The notes beneath the pieces were generated by a model, which did not search any database, had not been told where the DNA came from, and saw only the letters and a list, made by a program, of their open reading frames with translations. Source: NORP240 sp942492445 (lineage in GTDB: Bacteria; Pseudomonadota; Gammaproteobacteria; Pseudomonadales; Pseudohongiellaceae). Taken from it: 64,000 nt of DNA. The stretch covers positions 8,293 to 72,292 of the forward strand of contig CALOEW010000030.1 of the NCBI GenBank assembly GCA_942492445.1, written 5' to 3'. Positions 8,347-16,100 of this stretch are shown piece after piece (the stretch's first letter is position 1; each line of letters opens with the position of its first letter). Made by a program: the position numbers and the translations under genes.

Positions 8347-8865
8347 ACTGGCGAAACACAGGTGGCTGGGGAATTGCTACGTGCCGCAATCGGCAGGCCG
8401 CTGGCCGACTACCTTTCAGAAAAGATCTGGGCTCGATTCGGAATGGAGGCCCAAGCCACCTGGTGGCTGGAATCGCCGGGCGGGGTTGAGGTTGGGGGAA
8501 GTGGGATAGCAGCGACTTTGCGAGACTACGGTCGGTTTGGTTTGTTTTTACTCAACGATGGTATCGTGATGGGCGAGCGCACTCTCCCGGAGGGTTGGGT
8601 TGAGCAGGCCTCGAGCCCGTTTGAAATCGAAGGCGGCCAGACGGTCGCTTACGGTTACATGACCTGGCCGCTGGCGGCGGAACCGGGATCAATACACGAG
8701 GGAGCCTACAGTGCTATCGGGATTCACGGCCAGACTGTCTACATCAATCCTGCCGAGCGCGTGGTTATTGTTGTGTTGAGTGCGAGATCAAAACCTACCG
8801 GGATGTCGGTAATAAACGACGATGACCTGTTCGGGGCAATGACCGGGATCTTAATAAAAAATTAA
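8344..8865 (+). pseudogene. Serine hydrolase (beta-lactamase class C-like), C-terminal remnant
   Basis: An open frame of 173 codons without its own start domain: it begins LTGETQVAGELLRAA directly at the broken tRNA-His, with an in-frame TGA at 8341-8343. The LTGET segment resembles the STGET/NTGDT motif in the middle of penicillin-binding-protein-like serine hydrolases. DYLSEKIWARFGME, RDYGRFGLFLLNDG and the C-terminal IGIHGQTVYINPAERVV block follow in family order. The catalytic SxxK domain is missing. An internal GTG at 8362 could start a fragment, but it would lack the nucleophile. This is therefore a remnant of an enzyme of about 350-400 residues. Confidence 0.75.
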
Positions 8866-9043
8866 GGGGCAGACTTCGCTTGTATCGCGCCGGACTCTCT
8901 TGCCTCTGCCGGCCCAAGGCCTGCTTTATAGGAACGCCGGCAGAACGGAAGGACTGAGCCAGCCAGCAAAATCACATTGGCGCCAACTTGTAGTTCCACA
9001 ACAAAGCCCCGCACCGGGCGGGGCTTCCTGAATCAGTTCAGAG
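8866..9043. other. Non-coding stretch after the serine hydrolase remnant
   Basis: I see no gene between the serine hydrolase stop and the PEP-CTERM remnant. The only structure is the hairpin at 9004-9026, listed separately. Confidence 0.5.
9004..9026 (-). terminator. Hairpin terminator after the PEP-CTERM remnant
   Basis: AAGCCCCGC (9004-9012) and GCGGGGCTT (9018-9026) form a perfect 9-bp GC-rich stem with a 5-base loop. On the minus strand it is followed by TTGTTGTGG, a weak T-rich tail. It sits about 18 bases after the TAG of the PEP-CTERM remnant, the expected place for its terminator. Confidence 0.5.
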
Positions 9044-9154
9044 CTAGCTTAGCTTGCGTCTTCGGGTCAGGCTCAATCCCAATAGGCCCAGACCAAGCAG
9101 CGCTATGGCTGACGGTTCTGGAGCACCTGCGGGACCCGCGCACTGAGACTTGTG
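9044..9154 (-). pseudogene. PEP-CTERM sorting-signal remnant
   Basis: The minus strand encodes GAPEPSAIALLGLGLLGL followed by SLTRRRKLS and a TAG at 9046-9044: a textbook PEP-CTERM tail (Pro-Glu-Pro, hydrophobic helix, Arg cluster) normally processed by an exosortase. The frame is closed by an in-frame stop only about 12 residues upstream, so only the C terminus of the former exported protein survives. No exosortase gene is in the window. Confidence 0.65.
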
Positions 9155-9265
9155 CTACTCCATCGCTCACCCATTTTTGCGTGCGCTGGTCAATTATTCT
9201 GCTGTGGCTGGAACTCCACTGCCGTGGCAGTTACCATGTGGGCATTGCTCCGGGAGGTCGTAACC

Positions 9266-9529
9266 ATGAACAGGACGCGTGCTGCAGGCGGGAAGAACGC
9301 TGACAGCGAACCGGAACGGGTACCTACGGCCGACGGTACGCGAATCGGAATCAACGAACTTAATGTGGGTGGGTCTGAGGTCAATCAGGATTCCAGGAAC
9401 GGGTTTCTGAAGCGTTTCAGGCGCAGGGTTTCACTGTTCCTGGCCGGCATGTACACCGGAATCGGCTGCAGCGGCGTACCCCATTCCCACCACACCTACG
9501 GCGCCGATAAAGACAGGGGCCCGCTATAG
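9266..9529 (+). CDS. Hypothetical small protein (87 aa)
   Basis: Unrecognised ORF beginning MNRTRAAGGKNADSEPER. The ATG at 9266 has a strong GGGAGGT Shine-Dalgarno eight bases upstream, which supports real translation. The first 50 residues are polar; residues 50-60 are basic (FLKRFRRR), followed by a short hydrophobic run (VSLFLAGMYTGIGC) and a His-rich tail (GVPHSHHTYG). The basic-then-hydrophobic order could place it at the membrane, but this is inference. It lies between the PEP-CTERM remnant and tRNA-Arg in a scrambled region, so it may itself be a fragment. Confidence 0.35.
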   Translation: MNRTRAAGGKNADSEPERVPTADGTRIGINELNVGGSEVNQDSRNGFLKRFRRRVSLFLAGMYTGIGCSGVPHSHHTYGADKDRGPL

Positions 9530-9551
9530 CCCCAAATATGGGACTTTCGTG

Positions 9552-9557
9552 TAGAAT
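9552..9557 (+). promoter_or_regulatory. Candidate -10 element of tRNA-Arg
   Basis: TAGAAT at 9552-9557, 24 bases before the tRNA-Arg 5' end, preceded directly by GTG. No good -35 is seen at 16-18 bases. Confidence 0.35.
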
Positions 9558-9580
9558 ACCCCGCTTTGCGTTTACTCAAT

Positions 9581-9657
9581 GCGCCCGTAGCTCAACCGGA
9601 TAGAGCATCGGCCTTCTAAGCCGAGGGTTACAGGTTCAAGTCCTGTCGGGCGTACCA
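9581..9657 (+). tRNA. tRNA-Arg (anticodon TCT)
   Basis: 77-base cloverleaf: acceptor GCGCCCG/CGGGCGT, D-arm with AACCGGATA, anticodon stem TCGGC/GCCGA with loop CTTCTAA (TCT at 9615-9617), T-arm ACAGG/CCTGT and encoded CCA at 9655-9657. It reads AGA/AGG. A T6 run follows after one base. It belongs to the tRNA cluster that follows cysS in related bacteria. Confidence 0.95.
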
Positions 9658-9691
9658 GTTTTTTCCGAACGACGGGTTTGTTGCCCAGAAT

Positions 9692-9731
9692 CTGATATAG
9701 ATCAATACGGGGCCCGGTTTTCCCCTTAAAC
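9692..9731 (+). promoter_or_regulatory. FNR/Anr-type box with -10, class II arrangement
   Basis: CTGAT-ATAG-ATCAA at 9692-9705 matches the FNR/Anr consensus TTGAT-N4-ATCAA at 9 of 10 positions. A TTAAAC -10-like hexamer lies at 9726-9731, so a start near 9738-9740 would put the box centre close to -41.5, the classical class II activation distance. No protein gene follows; the next sequence is a chain of hairpins and then a MITE. Confidence 0.5.
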
Positions 9732-9737
9732 TCTGAA

Positions 9738-9882
9738 ACCGTAGTAACACTCCTCGTGCTACAAAATCACTCTACGGACATCTGAGTGATCAATGCCCAG
9801 GTTGTAAGTTGCAGGCTTTTGGGGTGAATTGAAGAATGCATTGCTCAGGCGGTTCTTCAGCTTACCCCGCAACCTGGGCATT
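9738..9882 (+). ncRNA. Candidate structured small RNA downstream of an FNR/Anr box
   Basis: Three consecutive stem-loops follow the FNR-type promoter. (1) 9741-9762: GTAG..CAC pairing with GTG.CTAC. (2) 9766-9790: ATCACTC pairing perfectly with GAGTGAT around an 11-base loop. (3) 9792-9882: a perfect 13-bp outer stem (AATGCCCAGGTTG with CAACCTGGGCATT) plus an inner 16-position stem (GGGGTGAATTGAAGAA with TTCTTCAGCTTACCCC) that as RNA has one mismatch and two G-U pairs. No ORF of note is present and no U-tract terminator is obvious at the 3' end. Existence as an RNA is inference from structure and promoter position; it could instead be a DNA-level palindromic repeat. Confidence 0.3.
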
Positions 9883-9889
9883 ATTCTAA

Positions 9890-10152
9890 GGAACCTCTGA
9901 TTAAGTCCCACAATGCTCTGGCCTTCAGGCAAGTCTGCTGGCGAGGCGCATTGCCGCCGGCATGCGTCGGCCTGTCAAGGCAGTGCAACGAAGCCAGCGG
10001 GCTTGCCTGAAGGCCCCTTCGGGCGGGGCCTGTCGGGCGTCGCTGCTTCGTTGCCGTGCTTGGCAAGGGAGTGACCATTCCCGGCGCACGGCGCCTTACA
10101 GCAACACCCGACAGACTCCCGCAGAGCATTGTGGGACTTGATCAGAGGTTCC
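9890..10152. mobile_element. MITE with IS5-type ends (263 bp, no transposase)
   Basis: 31-bp terminal inverted repeats match at 30 of 31 positions: GGAACCTCTGATTAAGTCCC with ACAATGCTCTG at 9890-9920, and its reverse complement at 10122-10152. Both ends are flanked by the 4-bp direct repeat CTAA (9886-9889 and 10153-10156), which fits the YTAR target duplication of the IS5 group. Inside are further inverted repeats (9920-9933 with 10002-10015, 14 bp perfect; GCAACGAAGC with GCTTCGTTGC), so the element can fold extensively. No transposase is encoded, so it would have been moved in trans. The IS5 assignment is inference from the ends and the duplication. Confidence 0.75.
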
Positions 10153-10156
10153 CTAA

Positions 10157-10176
10157 AGAACCTCTGATTAAGTCCC
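10157..10176 (+). repeat. Extra partial copy of the MITE terminal repeat
   Basis: AGAACCTCTGATTAAGTCCC repeats the left MITE end at 19 of 20 positions, directly after the right CTAA duplication and in the orientation of a left end. It looks like the remnant of a second related element whose edge served as the insertion target. No matching opposite end is seen before the methyltransferase gene. Confidence 0.6.
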
Positions 10177-10232
10177 TGGTTGGGCTCCTCCATTGATTCA
10201 GGCTCCGGCAGCCGGTTTGGCGTTTTCTGATT

Positions 10233-11180
10233 TCAGCGTTGCCGGCCACGGTTGCACGTGGGCAGCCGGGACCGCTTTTCCGCCGGACAGGCTATGATAT
10301 CGTCCTGACCTTTCTGAAATCTGAAATCGAAGGGCACCAGCCGGTACTCGCCATTTTTCCTGGCCCTGGCTTCCCGCCGTCTGGCCTTGCTGCCGTCCGC
10401 CTTTCTCAGGTCGAACGTGAAAAACTGGTAGTGCCCCGGGAACAGACCTGAAAGCTCCTCCAGGGAATTGATGGAGAGCCCGGTACCGTAGGTGATTTCA
10501 CAGACCACTACCGGTCGATCCCGTTCCAGGGTGTGCCTGAGGCCTTCCAGAACCAGTTTTTCGAATCCCTCCACGTCGATCTTCATCAGGTCGATCGACT
10601 GTATGGAGTGGCTGTTGAAGAACTCGTCGCCACGCACCAGGTTGAGGTCGCCCGCAGGTCGATTGCCCTTGGTCGTGGTGCTGGCATCGAACGAGCCGAT
10701 GCCCTGATTGCGACCCGTGGGGGCATAGAAGGGCAGTGTCTGGTCGCGATTACTCAGGCCTACCGGGTACACAAACAGGTTTTCGATCCCGTTCAGCACA
10801 ATTTGCTGCTGCAATTTCTGCCGCACCCGGTCATAAGGCTCGAAGGCATGTACCTGATCTGCCAGTTGTGACATGTAAAGTGAGTGTTGCCCGATGTTGG
10901 CGCCGATATCGCAGAATACAGCGGGTGGATTCTGAACTGCTGCCAGGCAGTCCCGCAGAAAGTACAGCAGGGGTTTTTCGAAAGCGCCGTAATAAAAGAC
11001 GCTGAAGTCGATGGTGTTCTGCAGGTTGCCCGCGTAGCGCAGACCATAGAAATTCTTCTCAAAAGCGTAGTCGGGCGCTTCCCCCTTCTGACAGATCTTC
11101 TTGTAGACCGATCTGCCGTACTCCGGTTTGAACCAGGGTTGATTCCAGAGAATCCTGCAAAGTGTGTGGCTGAAGCTCAT
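10233..11180 (-). CDS. FkbM-family SAM-dependent methyltransferase
   Basis: 315-residue protein with the FkbM hallmarks: SAM-binding motif DIGANIGQHS at residues 91-100, an acidic end of the second strand (VHAFEP), and the family signature IDLMKIDVEGFEKLVLEG near residue 220. FkbM proteins O-methylate secondary-metabolite, glycan or capsule substrates; the substrate here cannot be told. I start it at ATG 11180 (MSFSHTLCRILWNQ) because a TATAAT on the minus strand at 11220-11215 would begin RNA near 11208; the frame is open 41 codons further up. The Shine-Dalgarno is weak. It borders the MITE/tRNA hot spot and has no biosynthetic neighbours. Confidence 0.8.
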   Translation of the reverse strand: MSFSHTLCRILWNQPWFKPEYGRSVYKKICQKGEAPDYAFEKNFYGLRYAGNLQNTIDFSVFYYGAFEKPLLYFLRDCLAAVQNPPAVFCDIGANIGQHSLYMSQLADQVHAFEPYDRVRQKLQQQIVLNGIENLFVYPVGLSNRDQTLPFYAPTGRNQGIGSFDASTTTKGNRPAGDLNLVRGDEFFNSHSIQSIDLMKIDVEGFEKLVLEGLRHTLERDRPVVVCEITYGTGLSINSLEELSGLFPGHYQFFTFDLRKADGSKARRREARARKNGEYRLVPFDFRFQKGQDDIIACPAEKRSRLPTCNRGRQR

Positions 11181-11214
11181 GGGGACTGAATTCGAAGATC
11201 CGTTTTGAGCGGGA

Positions 11215-11220
11215 ATTATA
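11215..11220 (-). promoter_or_regulatory. Candidate -10 element of the FkbM gene
   Basis: Perfect TATAAT on the minus strand (ATTATA at 11215-11220), 35 bases upstream of the preferred ATG. No convincing -35 at the usual spacing. Confidence 0.4.
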
Positions 11221-11438
11221 GCCCGTTGCGACTCATTTAATGCACTTCCCGAACATACAGACGGTGTCAGAATGTTCTCGCCTCCGCACCGCGCCTGTTT
11301 CAATCCGCCCGGAGATTGGAATTGCCATCGGCAGCAGCCTGGTTTATCGTGCCGGGGTTGTGGGTGCTCTCGGGAAGCCGTGCGCTGACCCGCGGGGCAG
11401 CCCGTTCCTGGTTGCCTTATTGTGAAGGGGGAGAAGCG

Positions 11439-12215
11439 TTGCTGGCAGTAATAGGTGGTTCCGGTTTATCCAGGCTGGACATTCTAAACGACATCAGGAC
11501 AGTGAGTTACCAGACGCCCTACGCCGGCACCGATATCGAGGTTCTGCAAGGTTCCCTGGAAGGTTTGCCGGTTGCGTTTCTTCCGCGCCATGGCCCGGAA
11601 CACAAAATTCCCCCCCATCGAATCAATTACCGGGCCAACCTCTGGGCGTTGAAGGAGCATGGGGTGCGGGATATCGTAGCGGTCAACGCCGTCGGTGGCA
11701 TTTGTCCACAGATGTCGCCGGGAAAACTGGCCATTCCTGATCAGTTGATCGACTACACCTGCGGACGGGCCCACACCTACTATGAGGACAACCTTGAGGA
11801 GGTGGTTCACGTCGATTTTACCCACCCCTACAGCAAGCGCCTGCGGCAGTTGCTGGTAATCGCCGTGGAGCAGGAGCAACGGGAAGAAGACGACGCCGAG
11901 GAGGAACTGCCTATGACCCGGGGTGTCTATGGCTGTGCTCAAGGCCCGCGTCTGGAGACTGCGGCTGAAGTCGCAAGAATGCGGCGGGATGGATGCGACA
12001 TGGTGGGTATGACTGGGATGCCCGAAGCGGCCCTGGCCAGGGAGCTCGGCCTGCAGTACGCCTGCCTGGCGCTTTCCGTGAATCGGGCGGCAGGTCTTGA
12101 AGAGGCTCCCATAACCATGGAAGCCATCAATCAAACGTTGACCAGCGGTATGGGCGAAGTGAAGAAAGTGCTGCGGGTATTCGTTGGCCTTTATCGTGAA
12201 CGCACCGTCATCTAG
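11439..12215 (+). CDS. S-methyl-5'-thioinosine phosphorylase (MTAP/PNP family)
   Basis: 258-residue purine-nucleoside phosphorylase family enzyme that would cleave methylthioinosine (or methylthioadenosine) to a purine base and methylthioribose-1-phosphate in methylthioadenosine salvage. Phosphate-binding N terminus AVIGGSGLS, FLPRHGPEHKIPPHRINYRAN, QGPRLETAAE and the specificity segment MVGMTGMPEAALARELGL are present. The last resembles the characterised Pseudomonas MTI phosphorylase rather than human-type MTAP. The start is TTG 11439, preceded by GGGGGAG; the frame is open upstream but shows no family similarity. An acidic insert (about residues 147-157) is unusual. It converges with csiV. 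Confidence 0.85.
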   Translation: MLAVIGGSGLSRLDILNDIRTVSYQTPYAGTDIEVLQGSLEGLPVAFLPRHGPEHKIPPHRINYRANLWALKEHGVRDIVAVNAVGGICPQMSPGKLAIPDQLIDYTCGRAHTYYEDNLEEVVHVDFTHPYSKRLRQLLVIAVEQEQREEDDAEEELPMTRGVYGCAQGPRLETAAEVARMRRDGCDMVGMTGMPEAALARELGLQYACLALSVNRAAGLEEAPITMEAINQTLTSGMGEVKKVLRVFVGLYRERTVI

Positions 12216-12220
12216 GGAAT

Positions 12221-13183
12221 CTAGGGCCTTGTTGAGGGGCCCTGGTCGGGAGCCGTGGCAGCTTCAACAGGCACTTCCAGCATGGCCGGCGGTGGCGGGT
12301 CATAGGGGTGGACGCTGATCACCAGGCCCAGCGCCGGATGATCCAGGTAGTGAAATTCGTTACTGCGCATGTCGCGACTCTGACGCATCTGTACAATGCG
12401 GTTGATGCCGAAGTCGATGCCCGCTGCGCCACCGGAAGCCCGGTCAGGCCCGGGTGGCAACGGGGGCATTTTCCAGGCCGGATCGCCGGTGCCCGGGCTC
12501 GTGAACTCGATTAACCACAAGTCGGCGTCAATCACTACCCGGTCCTCATTCTGATTGAAGCGAACGGTGACGGAGCCCTCCAGTTCGTGGCGGCCTCCGA
12601 ACTCGCGGCCGCCTCGAACCACAAGCGCTGTTGCGTCGTCAGTTGCCACTACGGGTTGTCGCCACAGGCCCGTGAACAACAGCCGGTTATTCGGTGATCG
12701 TTCAAGTCGGGCATTGGTGGTCTGAAAATCGGAAAGGCCGGTTGGCAGCAGCAGGTAGGAATCCCGTTCGAAATCCGGCAATCGCAGTCCTCCATCAGCG
12801 CGGCGTGGAAATGGCCCGGTCAAAGGGGGCGGGGGTTCCGGCTGCTGGCCGGGAACCTCCAGCGATTCAGCAGGGGCAACTGGAGTTCCGGCAGGGTCTC
12901 TGTTCAAATCGCCGTAAACCCGTTGCTCTAATTCCTCTATCTGCAGAAAATCGGCGAGCCGGTCAAATTCGCGGGTACGCCGGGGGTAGGCGAGTTCCAG
13001 TCGCTCCGGCGACCAGAATTCTGCGTTGCGGTACTCGGGGAATTCATTGGTAAAAATTGATATTTCCACCTGAAACCAACGGAAACCGTCAGGGGCTACC
13101 GCCGCGCCGGCGGGTACCGATACCGCCAGGGCGGTTACAACAGTCAGGAGAATAAGTCCGTGGTAATGGGGGTTGCTGTGCAT
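12221..13183 (-). CDS. csiV: CsiV-family exported protein
   Basis: 320 residues with a cleavable signal peptide (hydrophobic ILLTVVTALAVSVPAGA, probable cut after AGA). The body matches the CsiV family: an N-terminal FRWFQVEISIFTNE strand, a Pro-rich linker, then EDRVVIDADLWLIEF and the C-terminal FHYLDHPALGLVISVHPY. Homologues next to mfd in Pseudomonas are annotated as peptidoglycan-binding CsiV-like proteins. CsiV was first described as a chromosome-segregation/envelope factor, but its role in this lineage is uncertain. It starts 3 bases after the mfd stop, so it is surely the second gene of an mfd-csiV operon. Confidence 0.8.
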   Translation of the reverse strand: MHSNPHYHGLILLTVVTALAVSVPAGAAVAPDGFRWFQVEISIFTNEFPEYRNAEFWSPERLELAYPRRTREFDRLADFLQIEELEQRVYGDLNRDPAGTPVAPAESLEVPGQQPEPPPPLTGPFPRRADGGLRLPDFERDSYLLLPTGLSDFQTTNARLERSPNNRLLFTGLWRQPVVATDDATALVVRGGREFGGRHELEGSVTVRFNQNEDRVVIDADLWLIEFTSPGTGDPAWKMPPLPPGPDRASGGAAGIDFGINRIVQMRQSRDMRSNEFHYLDHPALGLVISVHPYDPPPPAMLEVPVEAATAPDQGPSTRP

Positions 13184-13186
13184 GGT

Positions 13187-16100
13187 TCAGGCAGCCTGTT
13201 GTTCCGAGACGCGAAATCGTTCAAGCACACCGCCAATAAAGTCCAGTCGTTTTGCGGCATCGTGCTGGGCATCGTGTGAAAAAAGCAGCTGGTTGGCCGC
13301 GCCCAGTTTATAATGTTGCGGGTGCTGTTGCACCATCTCCACGATGGACAGCGGGTCCACCCTGGTGCTGGCTGCGAACTCGATGCGGCCACTGCTGATA
13401 TTGGCGTCGATCTTGCTGATACCCAGGCCCAGGGCCTGAAGTTTGAGCCGAGTGAGACGGAACAGCAGCCTGACCTCATCCGGCAGGGAACCAAACCGGT
13501 CAATCATCTCCTCCCGAAGGCCAACGAGTTCAGCATCGTCGGCCGCCGCTGAAATCCGTTTGTACATTACCAGGCGGTTGTGCACATCGGGCAGGTAATG
13601 TTCGGGAATGAGCGCTGGAATGCGAAGATTGATCTCGATGGCCTTTTCGGCATTATAGTCCAGGGCGGGTGTTTTGCCCGCGCGCATCGACTTGACCGCT
13701 TCGTCAAGCATCTCGAGGTAGAGGGTGAAGCCGATTTTCTGCATGTGACCGCTTTGTTCCTCGCCGAGAAATTCTCCCGCTCCTCGAATCTCCAGGTCAT
13801 GGCTGGCGAGGGTAAAGCCCGCGCCCAGGCTGCTGGCGGCCTTGATGGCATCGATTCGTTTGTGCGCGTCGTCACTCATCTTACCCTGATGGGGGGTCAA
13901 CAGATAGGCGTAGGCCTGATGATGCGATCGACCGACCCGGCCCCGGAGCTGATGCAGCTGGGCCAGGCCGAACTTGTCGGCACGGTGAATGATGATGGTA
14001 TTGGCGCTGGGAATATCGATCCCGGTCTCGATAATGGTCGAACACACCAGAACATTGAACTGCTTGTGATAAAAATCGGCCATCACCCTTTCCAGTTCCC
14101 GTTCAGGCATCTGCCCGTGAGCGACCGCGATACGTGCCTGGGGTACGATTTCCTCCAGCCTCCGGGCAGCCTGATTGATAGTCTTCACCTCGTTATGCAG
14201 GAAAAAAACCTGGCCCCCGCGGAGTAATTCTCTAAGGATTGCTTCCTTGACGAGGCTGTCCTGCTCTTCCCTGATAAATGTTTTGACCGAAAGCCGACGG
14301 GCTGGCGGGGTCACTATCAGGGAAAGATCCCTGACCCCGGACAGCGCCAGGTTCAGAGTTCGGGGAATCGGCGTCGCTGTAAGGGTCAGGACGTCCACAT
14401 TGGCACGCAGCGCCTTCAACTTTTCCTTCTGGCGCACGCCGAACCGATGTTCTTCATCAATAATCACGAGCCCAAGGTCGTGGTATTTAATGCCGCTATT
14501 GAGCAACTTGTGAGTGCCTATCAGCACATCAGTCTTTCCCGCAGCAAGCTTATCCAGGCTCTGCTTCTGTTGCGCAGCGGAGTTGAACCGGGATATGACG
14601 TCCACGTGGATCGGCCAATCTGCGAAGCGATCACGGAAACTGCTGTAGTGTTGCTGGGCGAGCAGCGTGGTAGGCACCAGGATTGCCACCTGCTTGTGAT
14701 TCTGAGTGGCTATGAACGCGGCCCGCATGGCCACCTCGGTCTTGCCGAAGCCGACGTCGCCGCAGACAAGACGGTCCATGGCCCGTTCCGAACTCATGTC
14801 GTCGATGACCGCGGCGATGGCATTGGCCTGATCTTCTGTCTCCTCGAAGGGGAAACTGTCGGCGAACTGTTCCAGCCCAATCTCGTCACACCTGTACACA
14901 AATCCTTTCCTGGCCTCGCGCCGGGCGTAAATTTCCAGCAATTCCGCCGCCACGTCGCGGATTTTTTCCGCCGCCCGGCGTCTGGCTTTCTTCCAGGCAT
15001 CGCTTCCCAGGCGATTGAGAGGGGCGAGGTCCGGGTCCGCGCCGGTGTAGCGGCTCACCAGGTGGAGTGAGGAAACCGGGACATAAAGTTTGCTCTCGCC
15101 GGCGTACTCCAACAGCAGAAACTCGGTGGTCTGGTCATCGATAGTCAGGGTGGTAAGACCGCGGTAGCGACCGACACCGTGCTCGACGTGAACCACCGCG
15201 TCGCCTTCCCGCAGTTCGCTGAGACTTTTGATCACGTACTCGGTGTTGTCACTGGTCTTGCCACGGCGTCTGCGCTGGGCAATCTTACCGCCGAATAACT
15301 GGGCTTCGCTGATCAGCACCGTTTCTGCGTCCGGCAACCAGAAACCACGGTCCAGTGGTGCTACACACAGATAAACGCCAGCTGCCAGGGATTGGAAATC
15401 CCCCCAGGACTCAATTTCATGAGGACGGATATCTATGGTCTGCAACAGGTCTAGCAGAGTCTCCCGACGACCGCGCGATTCAGCGCATAGCAGGATCCGG
15501 CTCTGTTCCCGGGCAGCGATGAAGTCAGCCAGTCTACCCAGCGGATCCCGCAGCCGGGAATCGATAGAAAGGTCCGGGAGTTCCTGGAATTCGAAGCGCC
15601 CGGGCGAATCGTGGCTTGCAGCCTCGGCCGCTACGGTTACGGTCGGAAAGCCGTTCAGCTGCCGGAACACTTCGCTGGCCGAGAGAAACACCTCGTCAGG
15701 ATTCAGAACCGGCCGGTAACGGTCAATCTGGCGATCCTGGTGACGTGCACTGATCTCGTTCCAGAATGCCTGCCCGGCTTCATCGAGCCTGCCGATACGC
15801 ACAACCCGGGTTTGCGGAGGAAGAAAATCCACCAGACTGGACAGCTGGTCAAAGAATAGCGCCAGGTAATATTCCAGCCCGGGCGAGGCGATCCCTTCAC
15901 TGACATCCTGGTAAAGAGGGCAGCTGCGCGTGTCGATGTCGAAGCGGTCACGGAAACGGTTGCGAAACCGCAGGATTCCCGCTTCATCGAGCGGATATTC
16001 CTTGCCGGGAAGAAGCCGGATCTCCTCCACCTGACCGAGGGATCGCTGAGTTTCAGGCTCGAATGGCCTGAGCGTTTCTATTTCGTCCCCCAGCAGGTCG

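Noticed and set aside
8347..9580. Integrative island inserted at tRNA-His with att sites
   Set aside because: No integrase and no repeated tRNA 3' end bound the segment; it contains only gene fragments, so a deletion or misjoin explains it better.
9792..9882. Integron attC site
   Set aside because: The palindrome is long enough, but the ends do not show the RYYYAAC/GTTRRRY core sites and no integrase or cassette array is present.
9881..10193. Minus-strand ORFs inside the MITE
   Set aside because: They overlap the terminal repeats and internal palindromes, have no ribosome site and no transposase similarity.
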